DNA of 64,000 nt from Nonomuraea guangzhouensis (GCF_019396345.1 NZ_JAHKRM010000020.1:1-64000), one strand, 5' to 3'. Positions 31,474-40,721 are shown, counted from the first letter of the stretch. Made by a program: numbers and translations. Notes: generated from the sequence alone by a model not told the origin.

Positions 31474-32130
31474 CTAGGGAAGTGCCGCGAGCATTCGCTC
31501 CCCCGCCGCCCGCAGGTGAGCGGTCATCGCGTCCGCCGCGGCCGGGGCGTCGCCCGCTACGACGGCCCGCACGATGGCTTCGTGCTCGTCCCGGGTGAGC
31601 TCGGCGGCGCCTTCCCGGGCGTAGAAGATCCGGAAAGCGCGCGAACGGACGAACAACCGCTCCAGCGTTTCGGCCACGATCAGGTTCCCGGACATCTCGG
31701 CGAGTTTGCCGTGCAGTAGCTCGTCGGCCTTGGCCAGCAGGGTGAGATCGCCGCCGGGCACGTCGACCTGCTGGCGCAGGAACGACCTGTCCTCCGCGCG
31801 GAACTCCTGGGCGGCGCGGGCGGCCGTGGGCGGTTCGAGCAGCAGCCTGCACTCGTACAGGTCGGAGATCGTCTTGCCGTTGGGCAGGTCAGCGGCGACG
31901 AAGCCGCGATAGGGATGCTTGCTGACCAGGCCGTCGGCCTCCAGTCGCCCCAGGGCCTGGCGGATCGGTGTGTTGGAGATCTTCAGCTGTGCCGCCAGAG
32001 CGTCGATCTTGACCCGGCTGCCGTGCGGGATGTGGCCGCTGAGCAGCATTTCCCGCAGCACGTCGTACACGTCGTCGGCCAGCACCTGCCGCCGGGGGAG
32101 CGCCGGTGCCGGCGCGGGGGTGTCGGTCAT
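31474..32130 (-). CDS. GntR family regulator, FCD (FadR C-terminal domain) type
   Basis: 218 residues. The winged helix is DVYDVLREMLLSGHIPHGSRVKIDALAAQLKISNTPIRQALGRLEADGLVSKHPYRGFVA (about 20-80). The FCD domain follows (DLYECRLLLEPPTAARAAQEF, KADELLHGKLAEMSGNLIVAETLERLFVRSRAFRIFYA, DEHEAIVRAVVAGDAPAAADAMTAHL) with the D..H..H pattern of metal- and ligand-binding FCD proteins. It is divergent from the sugar-binding lipoprotein at 32239, so it most likely represses the importer/enolase operon until its sugar-acid ligand is bound. Confidence 0.94.
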   Translation of the reverse strand: MTDTPAPAPALPRRQVLADDVYDVLREMLLSGHIPHGSRVKIDALAAQLKISNTPIRQALGRLEADGLVSKHPYRGFVAADLPNGKTISDLYECRLLLEPPTAARAAQEFRAEDRSFLRQQVDVPGGDLTLLAKADELLHGKLAEMSGNLIVAETLERLFVRSRAFRIFYAREGAAELTRDEHEAIVRAVVAGDAPAAADAMTAHLRAAGERMLAALP

Positions 32131-32211
32131 CCAAGCCTCCTGTGTTCACAACATAGCGGCAAATGGGGGGTTGACGTCCTCGTAACGTGCATGCAACATC
32201 TGACTGAAGAC

Positions 32212-32223
32212 ATCGTACACGAT
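32212..32223. promoter_or_regulatory. Putative GntR operator
   Basis: ATCGT-AC-ACGAT is a short inverted repeat in the 108-bp divergent spacer, 15 bases before the importer start. FCD-type GntR operators are short imperfect palindromes, so this fits, though a 5-bp arm is weak evidence. Confidence 0.4.
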
Positions 32224-32238
32224 TTTTCCGAGGCAGCT

Positions 32239-33531
32239 GTGATCAGATTTCGCATCCCTTTAACGGCGTGCCTCGCAGGCGCCCTGCTCGTCGCATGTTC
32301 GTCCAACGCGCCCACAGCCGTCAGCGGGGCCATCACCGAGGACCGCGACGCGACGTTGCTGGTGTGGAGTGACCCCACCCGGCTGGCCGGGTTCGAGCAG
32401 TTCAAGAAGACGCACCCGAACCTGAAGACGAAGGTCGAGACCTACGACGGGCAAAGCCTGCTGACGAAGATTCAGCTGTTCAACCGCACCGGCAAGGGCT
32501 GGCCGGACGTCATCTTCGCGGGGCAGCCCAACGTGGTCTCGCAGTTCGCCGGGAAGCTCAACTACGCGCAGCCCCTCGACTCGCTGGTGTCACAGCAGAT
32601 CCGGCAGGGTTTCGGTACGGCCAACGCGCCCTGTGAGGTCGGCGGCAAGCTGTACTGCCTGCGCAACGACCTGGCCCAGACCGTGCTGTGGTACAACAAG
32701 CCGCTCATGGAGCGCTTCGGCTACCAGCTCCCCAAGACCTGGAGCGACTACCGGGCGTTGGGTGAGCGAGTGGCCAAGGAGCACCCCGGATACGTCATCG
32801 GCAGCGCGGGCAGCTTCTTCACCTACTACGACTACTTCTGGTCCAGCGGCTGCCCGATCCAGCAGGTGACCGGGCCGGACAAGGCGCACATCGACCTGAA
32901 GGATGCCAGGTGCACCCGGGTCGCGGACGTACTCGACCCCCTGATCAAGAACGGCTCGGTCACCAAGGCGGGGCTCTTCGACCCGGAGATGGCCAAGCTC
33001 GGCAAAGAGGGCAAGGTCCTCATGCTGCCCGGCGCCTCCTGGCTCGGCGATTACCTGTTCAAGCCCAAGAACCTGTTCGCCACGCCCAATGGGCAGATCG
33101 CCGCAGGGGCGTACCCGTCGTGGGATGGCGAGACGACCAACTGGTCCGGCAGCGCGGGCGGCGGCGTTTACCTGGTCTCGCGCCACTCCAAGAACATGAA
33201 GGGCGCCGCCGAGATCATCCAGTGGATGACCACCGACGTCGGCTACCAGAAGGACGCGCCGACCTACCCTGCCTACGGTCCCTCGGCCGACGCGTGGGCC
33301 AAGCGGCTGGCCGGTGACCCGTTCTACGCCGCCGACCCGTTCCCGGTGATGCGGGAGCAGGCGGCCAAGGTCAACCCGGTACAGCAGCCCACCCGCTACG
33401 ACGTCGAGGGGGCGTTCACCCAGACGGTGGTCCCGGCGATCCGCTCCGGCGGCACCGTCGCGGCCAGTCTGGACGCGCTGCAGACCGAACTGGTGAACCT
33501 GGCGAAGGCCCAGGGCTATGACGTCGGGTAA
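32239..33531 (+). CDS. ABC sugar transporter substrate-binding lipoprotein
   Basis: 430 residues from GTG 32239. The signal peptide IRFRIPLTACLAGALLVACSS ends in lipobox LVAC, so it is a membrane-anchored lipoprotein. The type 1 extracellular solute-binding fold is visible: TLLVWSDPTRLAGFEQFKK, WPDVIFAGQPN, LYCLRNDLAQTVLWYNKPLMERFGYQLPKTWSDY, GKVLMLPGASWLGDYLF and SRHSKNMKGAAEIIQWM. It collects a sugar or sugar derivative for the permeases encoded next (14-bp overlap at 33518). Two Cys in SSGCPIQ and DARCTRV may form a disulfide. Confidence 0.94.
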   Translation: MIRFRIPLTACLAGALLVACSSNAPTAVSGAITEDRDATLLVWSDPTRLAGFEQFKKTHPNLKTKVETYDGQSLLTKIQLFNRTGKGWPDVIFAGQPNVVSQFAGKLNYAQPLDSLVSQQIRQGFGTANAPCEVGGKLYCLRNDLAQTVLWYNKPLMERFGYQLPKTWSDYRALGERVAKEHPGYVIGSAGSFFTYYDYFWSSGCPIQQVTGPDKAHIDLKDARCTRVADVLDPLIKNGSVTKAGLFDPEMAKLGKEGKVLMLPGASWLGDYLFKPKNLFATPNGQIAAGAYPSWDGETTNWSGSAGGGVYLVSRHSKNMKGAAEIIQWMTTDVGYQKDAPTYPAYGPSADAWAKRLAGDPFYAADPFPVMREQAAKVNPVQQPTRYDVEGAFTQTVVPAIRSGGTVAASLDALQTELVNLAKAQGYDVG

Positions 33532-34363
33532 GTTGTTCGGCTGGCTGTGCGTGGCCCCGTATCTGGTCCTGCTCGCGGCCTTCGGGATCGGCCCCGTTCT
33601 GTACGCCCTCTACGAGTCCTTGAGCGACCCCCGTGCCTACGTACACGCGGTCGCCGACTTCCGCTTCCTGCCCGCGGTCGGCAACGTGTCGCTGTTCATG
33701 GCGATGTACCTGCCGGTCATGGTGATCGGCGTGCTGCTGCTGGCGCTGTTCGTCCAGGAGCAGCGTCCCCTGTACGGCACGGCGCTGCGCCTGGTCTACA
33801 TGCTGCCGGGCGCGGTCACCGGCTCGGCCAGCGTGCTGCTCTGGTATGTCATGCTCCAGCCCGCGCTCAGCCCCTTCGCCCCACTGCTGCACGGCCTGGG
33901 CATGCGGACCGGCAACGACGTGCTGAAACCGTCGTACCTGGTGGTGATCTTCGCGTTGATGGCCTTCGCCACCGGGTTCGGCCAGTGGGTGGTCATCATG
34001 TACGGCGCCCTGCAGGGGGTGCCGCGCGAGGTGCTGGAGGCGGCCAGGGTGGACGGCTCCTCCTGGTGGCAGACGACGCTGCGGGTCAAGCTGCCGCTGA
34101 TCTCCAAGTACGTGGTCTACATGGTCATCCTGGCCTTCACCGCCGGCCTGCAGATCTTCATCGAGCCGCAACTGCTGTACGGCGTCGCCTTCACCGGCTC
34201 CAAGTCGTGGTCGCTGAACCAGCTCGGCCTGCTGTTCGCCTTCGACAACGGAGACTTCGCCGCGGCTGCCGCGCTGTGCCTGATGCTGCTGGCCGTCTGC
34301 ACCGTTGCCGCCTGCTTCCTGGTGTTCAAGGCCAGGTTCTTCGAGACGGAGATCGACCGATGA
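33518..34363 (+). CDS. Sugar ABC transporter permease (MalF/UgpA type)
   Basis: 281 residues with six helices; the first is WLCVAPYLVLLAAFGIGPVLYALY. The EAA loop that docks the ATPase is VPREVLEAARVDGSSWWQTTLRVKLPLI. It overlaps the binding-protein gene by 14 bases and the next permease by ATGA. The operon lacks its own ATPase; like many actinomycete sugar importers it probably uses a shared MsiK-type ATPase encoded elsewhere (established for Streptomyces, inferred here). Confidence 0.93.
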   Translation: MTSGKLFGWLCVAPYLVLLAAFGIGPVLYALYESLSDPRAYVHAVADFRFLPAVGNVSLFMAMYLPVMVIGVLLLALFVQEQRPLYGTALRLVYMLPGAVTGSASVLLWYVMLQPALSPFAPLLHGLGMRTGNDVLKPSYLVVIFALMAFATGFGQWVVIMYGALQGVPREVLEAARVDGSSWWQTTLRVKLPLISKYVVYMVILAFTAGLQIFIEPQLLYGVAFTGSKSWSLNQLGLLFAFDNGDFAAAAALCLMLLAVCTVAACFLVFKARFFETEIDR

Positions 34364-35244
34364 CCGCGCGGCTCGGCGGGGCGTGGGTCTGGCGGATGTC
34401 CGTGTCCGTCGTCCTCGGCCTGGTGGCCCTGGCCTGCGCGCTGCCGCTGGTGTGGCTGGTGCTGGCGCCGACCAAGTCCGACGCTCAGCTCACCGGCGGG
34501 CATCCGTTGTCCTTCGGCTCGCTCGGCGGCTACCTGACCGCCTGGCGGAACCTGACCACCTTCAACGACGGTGTCATCTACCAGTGGATCGTCAACTCGG
34601 CGCTCTACACCGGCGGCGCGGTGCTGCTGTCGGTGACCACCTCCCTGCTGGCCGGGTACGCGCTGGCGGCGACGAGGATCGCCGGGCGGCGAGTCATCCT
34701 CATCGCCACGCTGCTGGCGATGATCGTGCCACCGGCCGCGCTCGTGCTCCCGCTCTTCCTGGAGGTGAACGCGGTCCAGCTCACCGGCACCGTCTGGTCA
34801 GTGGTCCTGCCCGCCGGCCTGTACCCGTTCGGGGTCTACCTCGCCTTCATCTACTTCTCCACCATGCTGCCGCGCGAGGTGCTGGAGGCGGCCAGGATCG
34901 ACGGCTGCTCGGAGGCCGCGCTGTTCGGCAGGGTCGCCCTGCCGCTGGGCAAGCCGCTGATCGCGCTGCTGACCTTCTTCGCCTTCATCGGCAACTGGAA
35001 CAACTACTTCCTGCCGTTCGTGATGCTCGGCGACGACGAGACCTTCAACCTTCCGGTCGGGCTCGGCGTGCTCATCTCCGGCTCACCGGCACTCAATCCG
35101 GCACTGGGAGGCAGCGATCTGCCCATCCATCGGCCGGAAGCAGCGATCACAGGTGTGCTCACCGTGGTGCCCGTGGCGCTCGTCTTCCTGTTCGCCCAGC
35201 GCTACCTGGTGCGCGGGCTGCTCGACGGCGCCGTCAAGAACTGA
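34360..35244 (+). CDS. Sugar ABC transporter permease (MalG/UgpE type)
   Basis: 294 residues with six helices, starting SVSVVLGLVALACALPLVWLVLAPTK. The EAA motif is LPREVLEAARIDGCSEAALFGRVALPLGKPL, followed by FFAFIGNWNNYFLPFVML. The ATG at 34360 overlaps the stop of the first permease. Downstream, the enolase-superfamily gene follows after 17 bases, tying import to catabolism of the transported compound. Confidence 0.93.
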   Translation: MTARLGGAWVWRMSVSVVLGLVALACALPLVWLVLAPTKSDAQLTGGHPLSFGSLGGYLTAWRNLTTFNDGVIYQWIVNSALYTGGAVLLSVTTSLLAGYALAATRIAGRRVILIATLLAMIVPPAALVLPLFLEVNAVQLTGTVWSVVLPAGLYPFGVYLAFIYFSTMLPREVLEAARIDGCSEAALFGRVALPLGKPLIALLTFFAFIGNWNNYFLPFVMLGDDETFNLPVGLGVLISGSPALNPALGGSDLPIHRPEAAITGVLTVVPVALVFLFAQRYLVRGLLDGAVKN

Positions 35245-35261
35245 ACCGCAACGGAGTGAAT

Positions 35262-36347
35262 GTGAAGATCACTGCTGTCGACGTCGTCCTGTGCGCGCAG
35301 CCCGCCGTCACGCCCGTCTTCCGCTGGCGCGACGGCCTGCCGGGGTCCGAGCCCGCGCACACCGGCGGCTGGCTCGTGCTGTCCACCGACGACGGGTACA
35401 CCGGCTACGCCTACAGCCAGCGCGGCGCCATCCTGGCCGACATCGTCGACCGGCGGCTGCGCTCCGAACTGCTGGGCGCCGACCCGCTGCGGCGCGAATG
35501 GCTGTGGCACCGCGTCTGGGAACTGGACCGCATCGAGGAGATGCCGCTCTACATCCACGGCCTGGTGGATGTGGCGCTGTGGGACATCGCGGGCAAGGCG
35601 GCCGGGCTGCCGGTGCACGAACTGCTCGGCGGGTACCGCTCCGCCATCCCCGCGTACGCCTCCACCGCGACCTTCGCCACCATCAGCGAGTACCTGGATG
35701 TCGCCGACCAGTGCCTGGAACTGGGCTATCCGGCCATCAAGCTGCACGCCTGGGGGGACGTCGACCGCGACATCGCCCTGTGCGCGGCCCTGCGTGAGCA
35801 CGTCGGGGACTCGGTGCCGCTGATGTACGACGGATCCGCCGGGTTCGACCTGCTCGACTCGATCAAGCTGGGCAGGGTCCTGTCCGAGGCGGGATACCTC
35901 TGGTACGAGGAGCCGATGCGCGAGTTCAGCGCGACCGCCTACCAGCGCCTGGCCGAGAAGGTGGACGTGCCGCTGATCGTCGCCGAGACCAGCGACGGCG
36001 CCCACATGAACACCGCCGACTTCATCGCCAACGGCTCCGCCACCGCGGTACGCACCAGCGCGGGCCTGCGTGGCGGCATCACCGGGGCCATGCGCATCGC
36101 GCATCTGGCCGACGCCTACCGGATGCGCGCCGAGGTCCACGGCGGCGGCATCGTGCACACCCACCTGTGCATGGCCATCCCGAACACCACCTACTACGAG
36201 TCGTTCGTCCCCGCCAACCCCGTCACCAGGGAGGAAGCGGTCGATGCCAACGGGCTCGTCCACGCGGGAACCGCGCCCGGTATCGGATACGAGGCCGAAT
36301 GGGAGCGCACGTCCGTACCGGCTGGGCTGGAACCCTACACCTCCTGA
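35262..36347 (+). CDS. Enolase superfamily (mandelate racemase/MLE) enzyme, likely sugar-acid dehydratase
   Basis: 361 residues from GTG 35262 with GGAG six bases upstream. The N-terminal capping domain includes MPLYIHGLVDVALWDIAGKAAGLPVHELLGG. The barrel shows GYPAIKLHAWGD (catalytic Lys, with KxH instead of KxK), metal ligand Asp in PLMYDGSAGFD, Glu in LWYEEPM, Glu in LIVAETSDG, and the His region AEVHGGGIVHTHLCMAIPN. It abstracts the proton alpha to a carboxylate. With a GntR/FCD regulator and a sugar importer in the locus, dehydration of an aldonate or uronate is the best guess; the substrate cannot be read. Confidence 0.88.
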   Translation: MKITAVDVVLCAQPAVTPVFRWRDGLPGSEPAHTGGWLVLSTDDGYTGYAYSQRGAILADIVDRRLRSELLGADPLRREWLWHRVWELDRIEEMPLYIHGLVDVALWDIAGKAAGLPVHELLGGYRSAIPAYASTATFATISEYLDVADQCLELGYPAIKLHAWGDVDRDIALCAALREHVGDSVPLMYDGSAGFDLLDSIKLGRVLSEAGYLWYEEPMREFSATAYQRLAEKVDVPLIVAETSDGAHMNTADFIANGSATAVRTSAGLRGGITGAMRIAHLADAYRMRAEVHGGGIVHTHLCMAIPNTTYYESFVPANPVTREEAVDANGLVHAGTAPGIGYEAEWERTSVPAGLEPYTS

Positions 36348-36374
36348 AACCCCCCAAAAGAGGAGATCATCGAC

Positions 36375-37541
36375 ATGAGCGACAAGCGGAGCACCGGCCC
36401 GAGCAGACGTGCTGTCCTGGCGACCGCCGCCGCGCTACCCCTGATCGCGGCGACGCCCGCCCAGGCGAAGGCCAAGGGCTGGTCGTGGAAACTGCTGACC
36501 GACGGCGCCGACGTGTGGCAGCGCAGCTACTGGAAGGGCGCGGAACAGTTCGACTTCCGGCTCGGCGGTGGCGGCTCTGTCCCGCAGATGCGGCACTGCC
36601 CGACCGGCTACCGGCCGCTGCTCTCACCCACCTACGAGGGCGAAGAGACCGACCGGGTCATGCAGGCCGTCTTGTGGGGCCTGAACGTCGAGGCCGCGAC
36701 CAACGTCCTCGACCGGCGCTGGAACGTCAACCAGGCGGGCACCCGTCCCGGCGCCTACCAGCGCACGGTGCGCGTCGAGCGGACCAACTCCACCACCACC
36801 GACGTGTGGACCATCGCCGACAGGCAGTGGTACGCCGAACTCGTCGCCGACTTCGCGGGATCGGACGCCGTCCCGCAGCTCACCCGTTACACGAGGCTGT
36901 CCAGCGGTGCGCTGGAGATCCGCCGCGTCATCCGGCTGCCCAAGGTTGTCAACGCCGGGGCGACGGTCGCCAACGTCGAGTTCTACCTGGAGAACTGGCT
37001 GCCGTTCCTGCGCTCCGCCGACGCCTTCACCGCCCTGGCCCTGCGGCTGGACGCCAATGGCGACCCGAGCGAGTGGTATCGGGCAGGCGAGAACATCCCC
37101 TATTACCCGTGGACGCCGACCGGCGGCACCAGCGGCTACGCCATGGTCTACAAGGAGGGCGCGCACAGGACCACGCCCAACGTGGCCGTGGTCTTCTCCA
37201 AGAACCCGGGCACGAAGTACGCCACCTCGGCCGTCTTCGAGAACGTGCGCAACTCGATGGACTGGGACACCGGCATCGGCATCCTGCCCGGCGCCCACAT
37301 CACCGGTGGGGAGGCGAACAGCATCCTGGACTACACGATCCGCATCGTGCCCAACGGCGGTACCAGCGCCGGCCTGGTCACCAACCTCGACGCGCAGGTC
37401 GCCGCGATCCGGCCACCCGCTCTGTACGGCCCGGCTCACCCGCTGTCCGGCGAACTGGGCACCATCGCGGCGCGACTACGCGGCTACCTGACCTCCGCCG
37501 AGGGAACGCGGACCAACCACCTCGCCCCGCTCCTCACTTGA
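36375..37541 (+). CDS. Tat-exported protein of unknown function in sugar-import operon
   Basis: 388 residues. The N-terminus SRRAVLATAAALPLIAATPAQA is a twin-arginine signal with a cleavable AxA site near 31. The mature part is beta-rich, with aromatic and Asn/Thr strands (KGAEQFDFRLGGGGSVPQM, WNVNQAGTRPGAYQRTVRVE, EIRRVIRLPKVVNAGATVAN), as in carbohydrate-binding or polysaccharide-lyase-like sandwiches, but no catalytic motif is recognised. AAAGAGGAG precedes ATG 36375. As the last gene of the import operon it may act on the polymer outside the cell that yields the imported sugar. Its end overlaps the convergent permease gene by 8 bases. Confidence 0.82.
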   Translation: MSDKRSTGPSRRAVLATAAALPLIAATPAQAKAKGWSWKLLTDGADVWQRSYWKGAEQFDFRLGGGGSVPQMRHCPTGYRPLLSPTYEGEETDRVMQAVLWGLNVEAATNVLDRRWNVNQAGTRPGAYQRTVRVERTNSTTTDVWTIADRQWYAELVADFAGSDAVPQLTRYTRLSSGALEIRRVIRLPKVVNAGATVANVEFYLENWLPFLRSADAFTALALRLDANGDPSEWYRAGENIPYYPWTPTGGTSGYAMVYKEGAHRTTPNVAVVFSKNPGTKYATSAVFENVRNSMDWDTGIGILPGAHITGGEANSILDYTIRIVPNGGTSAGLVTNLDAQVAAIRPPALYGPAHPLSGELGTIAARLRGYLTSAEGTRTNHLAPLLT

Positions 37542-38406
37542 GCGCACCCAGGGTGATGCCGCTGGTGACGTAGCGCTGGAAGATCAGGAAAAGGATGACG
37601 ATCGGGAACGTCGCGATGACGAGCCCGGCGAAGAACGCCCCCTGGTCGCTGACGAACTGGCCCTGAAAGGAGAGCAGGCCGACCGACAGCGTGCGGTTCT
37701 GCGGCCGGGTCAGCAGGACGACGCCGAACTGGACCTCGCTCCACACGAAGATGAGGCCGAGCAGCGTGACCGAGACGAAACCGCCCTTGCTGATCGGCAG
37801 GACCACGCGGAGCAGCGCGGCCAACTCCCCGTAGCCGTCGATCTTGGCGGCTTCGAGGAGTTCCCTCGGTACGGCGGCGAACACCGACCGCATGATGAGG
37901 GCGATGGTGGGCGTCATGAACGCCGCGTAGACGAGTGAGACGCCCACCACGCTGTTGAGCAGCTGATACCTGCCCAGCAGCTCGAACGTCGGGATCAGCG
38001 CGACGACCAGCGGGACGCTCAGGGCGAGGACCATGACGCGGCTGACGGTGTTCGACAGGCCCCTGGTCGCCCGGGCCAGGCCGTAGCCGGCGAGGCTGCC
38101 GCAGGTCACGCCGATGGCCAGGCTGCAGAGCGCCACCAGCAGGCTGTTGATGATGTACGTCGACAGCGGCGCGCCACCGACCACGCCGCGCCAGGCGTCG
38201 GCGTAGTTCGACAGCACCCACTGGCCGCCCAGCCCCAGCGGGTGGGCGTAGATGTCGCTGGTCGAGTGGAGCGACAGCAGCAGCATCGACACGAACGGCA
38301 CGACCGTGATCGCCGTCCAGACCAGCAGGAGGGTGTAGCCGACGTACCAGAGCGGGCCGTGCCGCCAGACCGATCGTCGCCGTACGGCCGTCCGCCGCGC
38401 CTTCAT
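37534..38406 (-). CDS. Sugar ABC transporter permease (MalG type), second importer
   Basis: 290 residues with six helices; a basic N-terminus (MKARRTAVRRRSVWRHG) is followed by YTLLLVWTAITVVPFVSMLLLSL. The EAA loop is VPRELLEAAKIDGYGELAALLRVVLPI. It is the distal gene of the second importer and converges with the Tat-protein gene, with 8 bases of overlap. The ATG overlaps the stop of the MalF-type gene (38403). Confidence 0.93.
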   Translation of the reverse strand: MKARRTAVRRRSVWRHGPLWYVGYTLLLVWTAITVVPFVSMLLLSLHSTSDIYAHPLGLGGQWVLSNYADAWRGVVGGAPLSTYIINSLLVALCSLAIGVTCGSLAGYGLARATRGLSNTVSRVMVLALSVPLVVALIPTFELLGRYQLLNSVVGVSLVYAAFMTPTIALIMRSVFAAVPRELLEAAKIDGYGELAALLRVVLPISKGGFVSVTLLGLIFVWSEVQFGVVLLTRPQNRTLSVGLLSFQGQFVSDQGAFFAGLVIATFPIVILFLIFQRYVTSGITLGALK

Positions 38407-39311
38407 CGCGCGTCCAGGGTCTGCTGGCGGAAGATCCGCATGACCGTGATCCCGATGACGGCGACGATCAGCGTGGTGATGACCGCGGTGGCCGAGCCGT
38501 AGCCGTAGTCCTGGTCGACGAAGGACTGTTTGTAGACCAGCACCGGGAGGATGCTCGTGGAGTTGCCCGGGCCGCCTCGGGTCATCGCGTAGATGACGCC
38601 GAAGGCGTTGAACGAGAACACCGAGGTCAACGTGGTGATCGTGCCCAGCATCGGCACGATGTTCGGCAAGGTGATCCGGAACAGCCGGCCGGCCGCGCCG
38701 ACGCCGTCGAGCGTGGCCGCCTCGTGCACCTCCTCGGGGATGGCCTCCATCGCGCCGAGCAGGATCAGCATCGCGTACCCGGTCTGCGTCCACACCGCCA
38801 CGAAGATGGCCGCGTACAGGGCCGTCGAGGACGACGCCAGCCAGGCGTGATCGTCCCCGAGCCCGATCAGGCCGAGCAGTGAGTTGACCACGCCGGTCGT
38901 GGGCTGGAACGCGTTCGACCAGAAGATGCCCGCGATGCTGACCGGGATGATCACCGGCAGGAACCAGACGACCTTGAAGATCCGGGCGCCGGGGACCTTC
39001 CGGCTGATCGCGTTGGCCAGGAGAATGCCGAGGGTCACCGTGAACACCACGGTCCCGATGAAGAACTGCAGGCTGGTCCCGATGGACTCCCAGACCAGCG
39101 CATCGTGCAGCAGCCGCCGGTAGTTGTCCAGGCCGTGGTAGACGACCGCGCCGACGCCGTCCCAGGCACCGAGGCTGATGCGCACGGATCCGGCGATCGG
39201 GTAGGCGACGAGCACGAGCAGCAGCACCAAGGCCGGGAGCATCATCGCGATCGGGAAGATCCGTGCCCTCTGGCGAGGTGGCCGCACCACGATGGCTTTG
39301 TCGGCTGTCAT
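38403..39311 (-). CDS. Sugar ABC transporter permease (MalF type), second importer
   Basis: 302 residues with six helices, starting FPIAMMLPALVLLLVLVAYPIAGSVRISL. The EAA loop is IPEEVHEAATLDGVGAAGRLFRITLPNIVPM. Its ATG overlaps the last base of the binding-protein gene and its end overlaps the second permease, so the three genes are coupled. No ATPase is encoded nearby. Confidence 0.93.
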   Translation of the reverse strand: MTADKAIVVRPPRQRARIFPIAMMLPALVLLLVLVAYPIAGSVRISLGAWDGVGAVVYHGLDNYRRLLHDALVWESIGTSLQFFIGTVVFTVTLGILLANAISRKVPGARIFKVVWFLPVIIPVSIAGIFWSNAFQPTTGVVNSLLGLIGLGDDHAWLASSSTALYAAIFVAVWTQTGYAMLILLGAMEAIPEEVHEAATLDGVGAAGRLFRITLPNIVPMLGTITTLTSVFSFNAFGVIYAMTRGGPGNSTSILPVLVYKQSFVDQDYGYGSATAVITTLIVAVIGITVMRIFRQQTLDAR

Positions 39312-40663
39312 CAGTCCGACGCTCCCGACACCTTGCCGGACTGCAGGTCCTCCAGCGCGGACTGGAACTGCTGCGCCGCCTGCTGCGGGGTCAGCTTGCC
39401 GGCCACCAGCTTCTGCAGCACCGGCACCGAGAACGCCTGCCCGAGGGTGGACGGCACGGTGGAGTCCCAGATGTTGACCAATCCGACGGACTGCGACAGC
39501 TCGAACTGCTCCTGGACCAGGTCGCCGAGGTTCGACAGGCTCGATGCGGGGATCGTGCTGAACACCGGGAGCGAGCCGGTGGCGGCCACGACGCTGACCT
39601 GGTACTTGTCGGTCATGAAGAACTGAAGGAACTTCTTGGCCAGCTCCGGGTTCGCCGCCTTGACCGGGACCACGAGGGTGTCACCGTTGAAGGCGTCGAA
39701 CGGCGTCTTCCGGCCCGGGGTGAGCGGGGGCAGCAGGAACCAACCCATCTCGAACGACGGCTTGGCCTCCTTCAGGCTCGCGTAGCTGTAGTTGCCGCCC
39801 TGCAGCATCGCGAGCTTTCCGCTGGTGAACAGCCCCTGGGCCTGGTCGGTGTCCATGCCGAGCATCCCGTTCTGGTAGATGCCCTTGTTCTGCCAGTCCT
39901 GGATCGTCTGGAGCACCTTCACGAATCCGGGGTCGGTGTACTTGACGTTCGTGGGGGAGCCGGGCTTGAAGTTGGTGAGCAGGGCGGCGTAGTCATCGGC
40001 CGACACCGCGGTGGGCAGCAGCGCGTCCAGCGTGTGCCCCAGGTCGTACGGGCTCGAACCGCCCACGCCGAATCCCTGGTAACCGGCGGCCTTGACCTTG
40101 CCCACCATGGACTCGAAGTCGGCGACGGAGGCGACCTGGTGGTCGGGCGGGTCGGTGACGCCGGCCTTCGCGAAGGCCGCCTTGTTGTAGTAGACGGGGT
40201 TGATCAGCAGTTGCTCGTAGAGGACGCCGTAGTGCTGCCCGTTGGTCGTGTAGTAGTCGACCTGGCTCTTGGAGTACTTGTCCGCCAGGCCGGCGGCCTT
40301 CCAGACGTCGTCCAGCGGGGTCAGCTGCTTGTTCTTCAGCAGTGCCGACCAGACACCCGTGCTGCGCTGGAGGTAGCCGATGTCCGGCGTGCCGGTCGAG
40401 CTGAGCAGTGCCACATTGGGGCCGCGGGAGCTGCCGGAGTCGACGCCCTCGAAGGTGACCACCGTGCCCGGGTTGGCCTGCTCGAAGTCCTTGCCGACCT
40501 GCTGCATGGCGCTGGCCAGCGGCCCGGTGGGGATCTGGATCCGGAGCGTCTTGCCGTCGCCGCCGCCCGGTCCTGTGCCGGTGCCGCACGCGACGACGGC
40601 GGCGGTGAGCAGGACGCCGGCGAGGACTGGCCTGGCCGCTCTGAGAGTTCTAGAGAGTCGCAC
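39311..40663 (-). CDS. ABC sugar transporter substrate-binding lipoprotein, second importer
   Basis: 450 residues. Signal peptide LRAARPVLAGVLLTAAVVACGTG with lipobox VVAC. Solute-binding-protein features are TLRIQIPTGPLASAMQQVGK, GTPDIGYLQRSTGVWSALLK, YGVLYEQLLINPVYYNKAAFAKAGVTDPP, GLFTSGKLAMLQGGNYSY and PVKAANPELAKKFLQFFMTD. It is only distantly like the binding protein at 32239, so the two importers probably handle different sugars. It is divergent from a GntR gene at 40807, whose operator-like repeat lies between. Confidence 0.94.
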   Translation of the reverse strand: MRLSRTLRAARPVLAGVLLTAAVVACGTGTGPGGGDGKTLRIQIPTGPLASAMQQVGKDFEQANPGTVVTFEGVDSGSSRGPNVALLSSTGTPDIGYLQRSTGVWSALLKNKQLTPLDDVWKAAGLADKYSKSQVDYYTTNGQHYGVLYEQLLINPVYYNKAAFAKAGVTDPPDHQVASVADFESMVGKVKAAGYQGFGVGGSSPYDLGHTLDALLPTAVSADDYAALLTNFKPGSPTNVKYTDPGFVKVLQTIQDWQNKGIYQNGMLGMDTDQAQGLFTSGKLAMLQGGNYSYASLKEAKPSFEMGWFLLPPLTPGRKTPFDAFNGDTLVVPVKAANPELAKKFLQFFMTDKYQVSVVAATGSLPVFSTIPASSLSNLGDLVQEQFELSQSVGLVNIWDSTVPSTLGQAFSVPVLQKLVAGKLTPQQAAQQFQSALEDLQSGKVSGASD

Positions 40664-40702
40664 GGGACACGTCCTTCCAGGGGGCTGACAGCTCTATGCC
40701 CG

Positions 40703-40721
40703 AATCGGATACGATACGATT
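40703..40721. promoter_or_regulatory. Putative GntR operator
   Basis: AATCGGATACGATACGATT has perfect AATCG/CGATT arms around nine bases with internal GATACGATA. It lies 40 bases before the second importer's start codon and 86 before the GntR gene, where an autoregulated GntR/FCD protein would bind. Confidence 0.55.
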
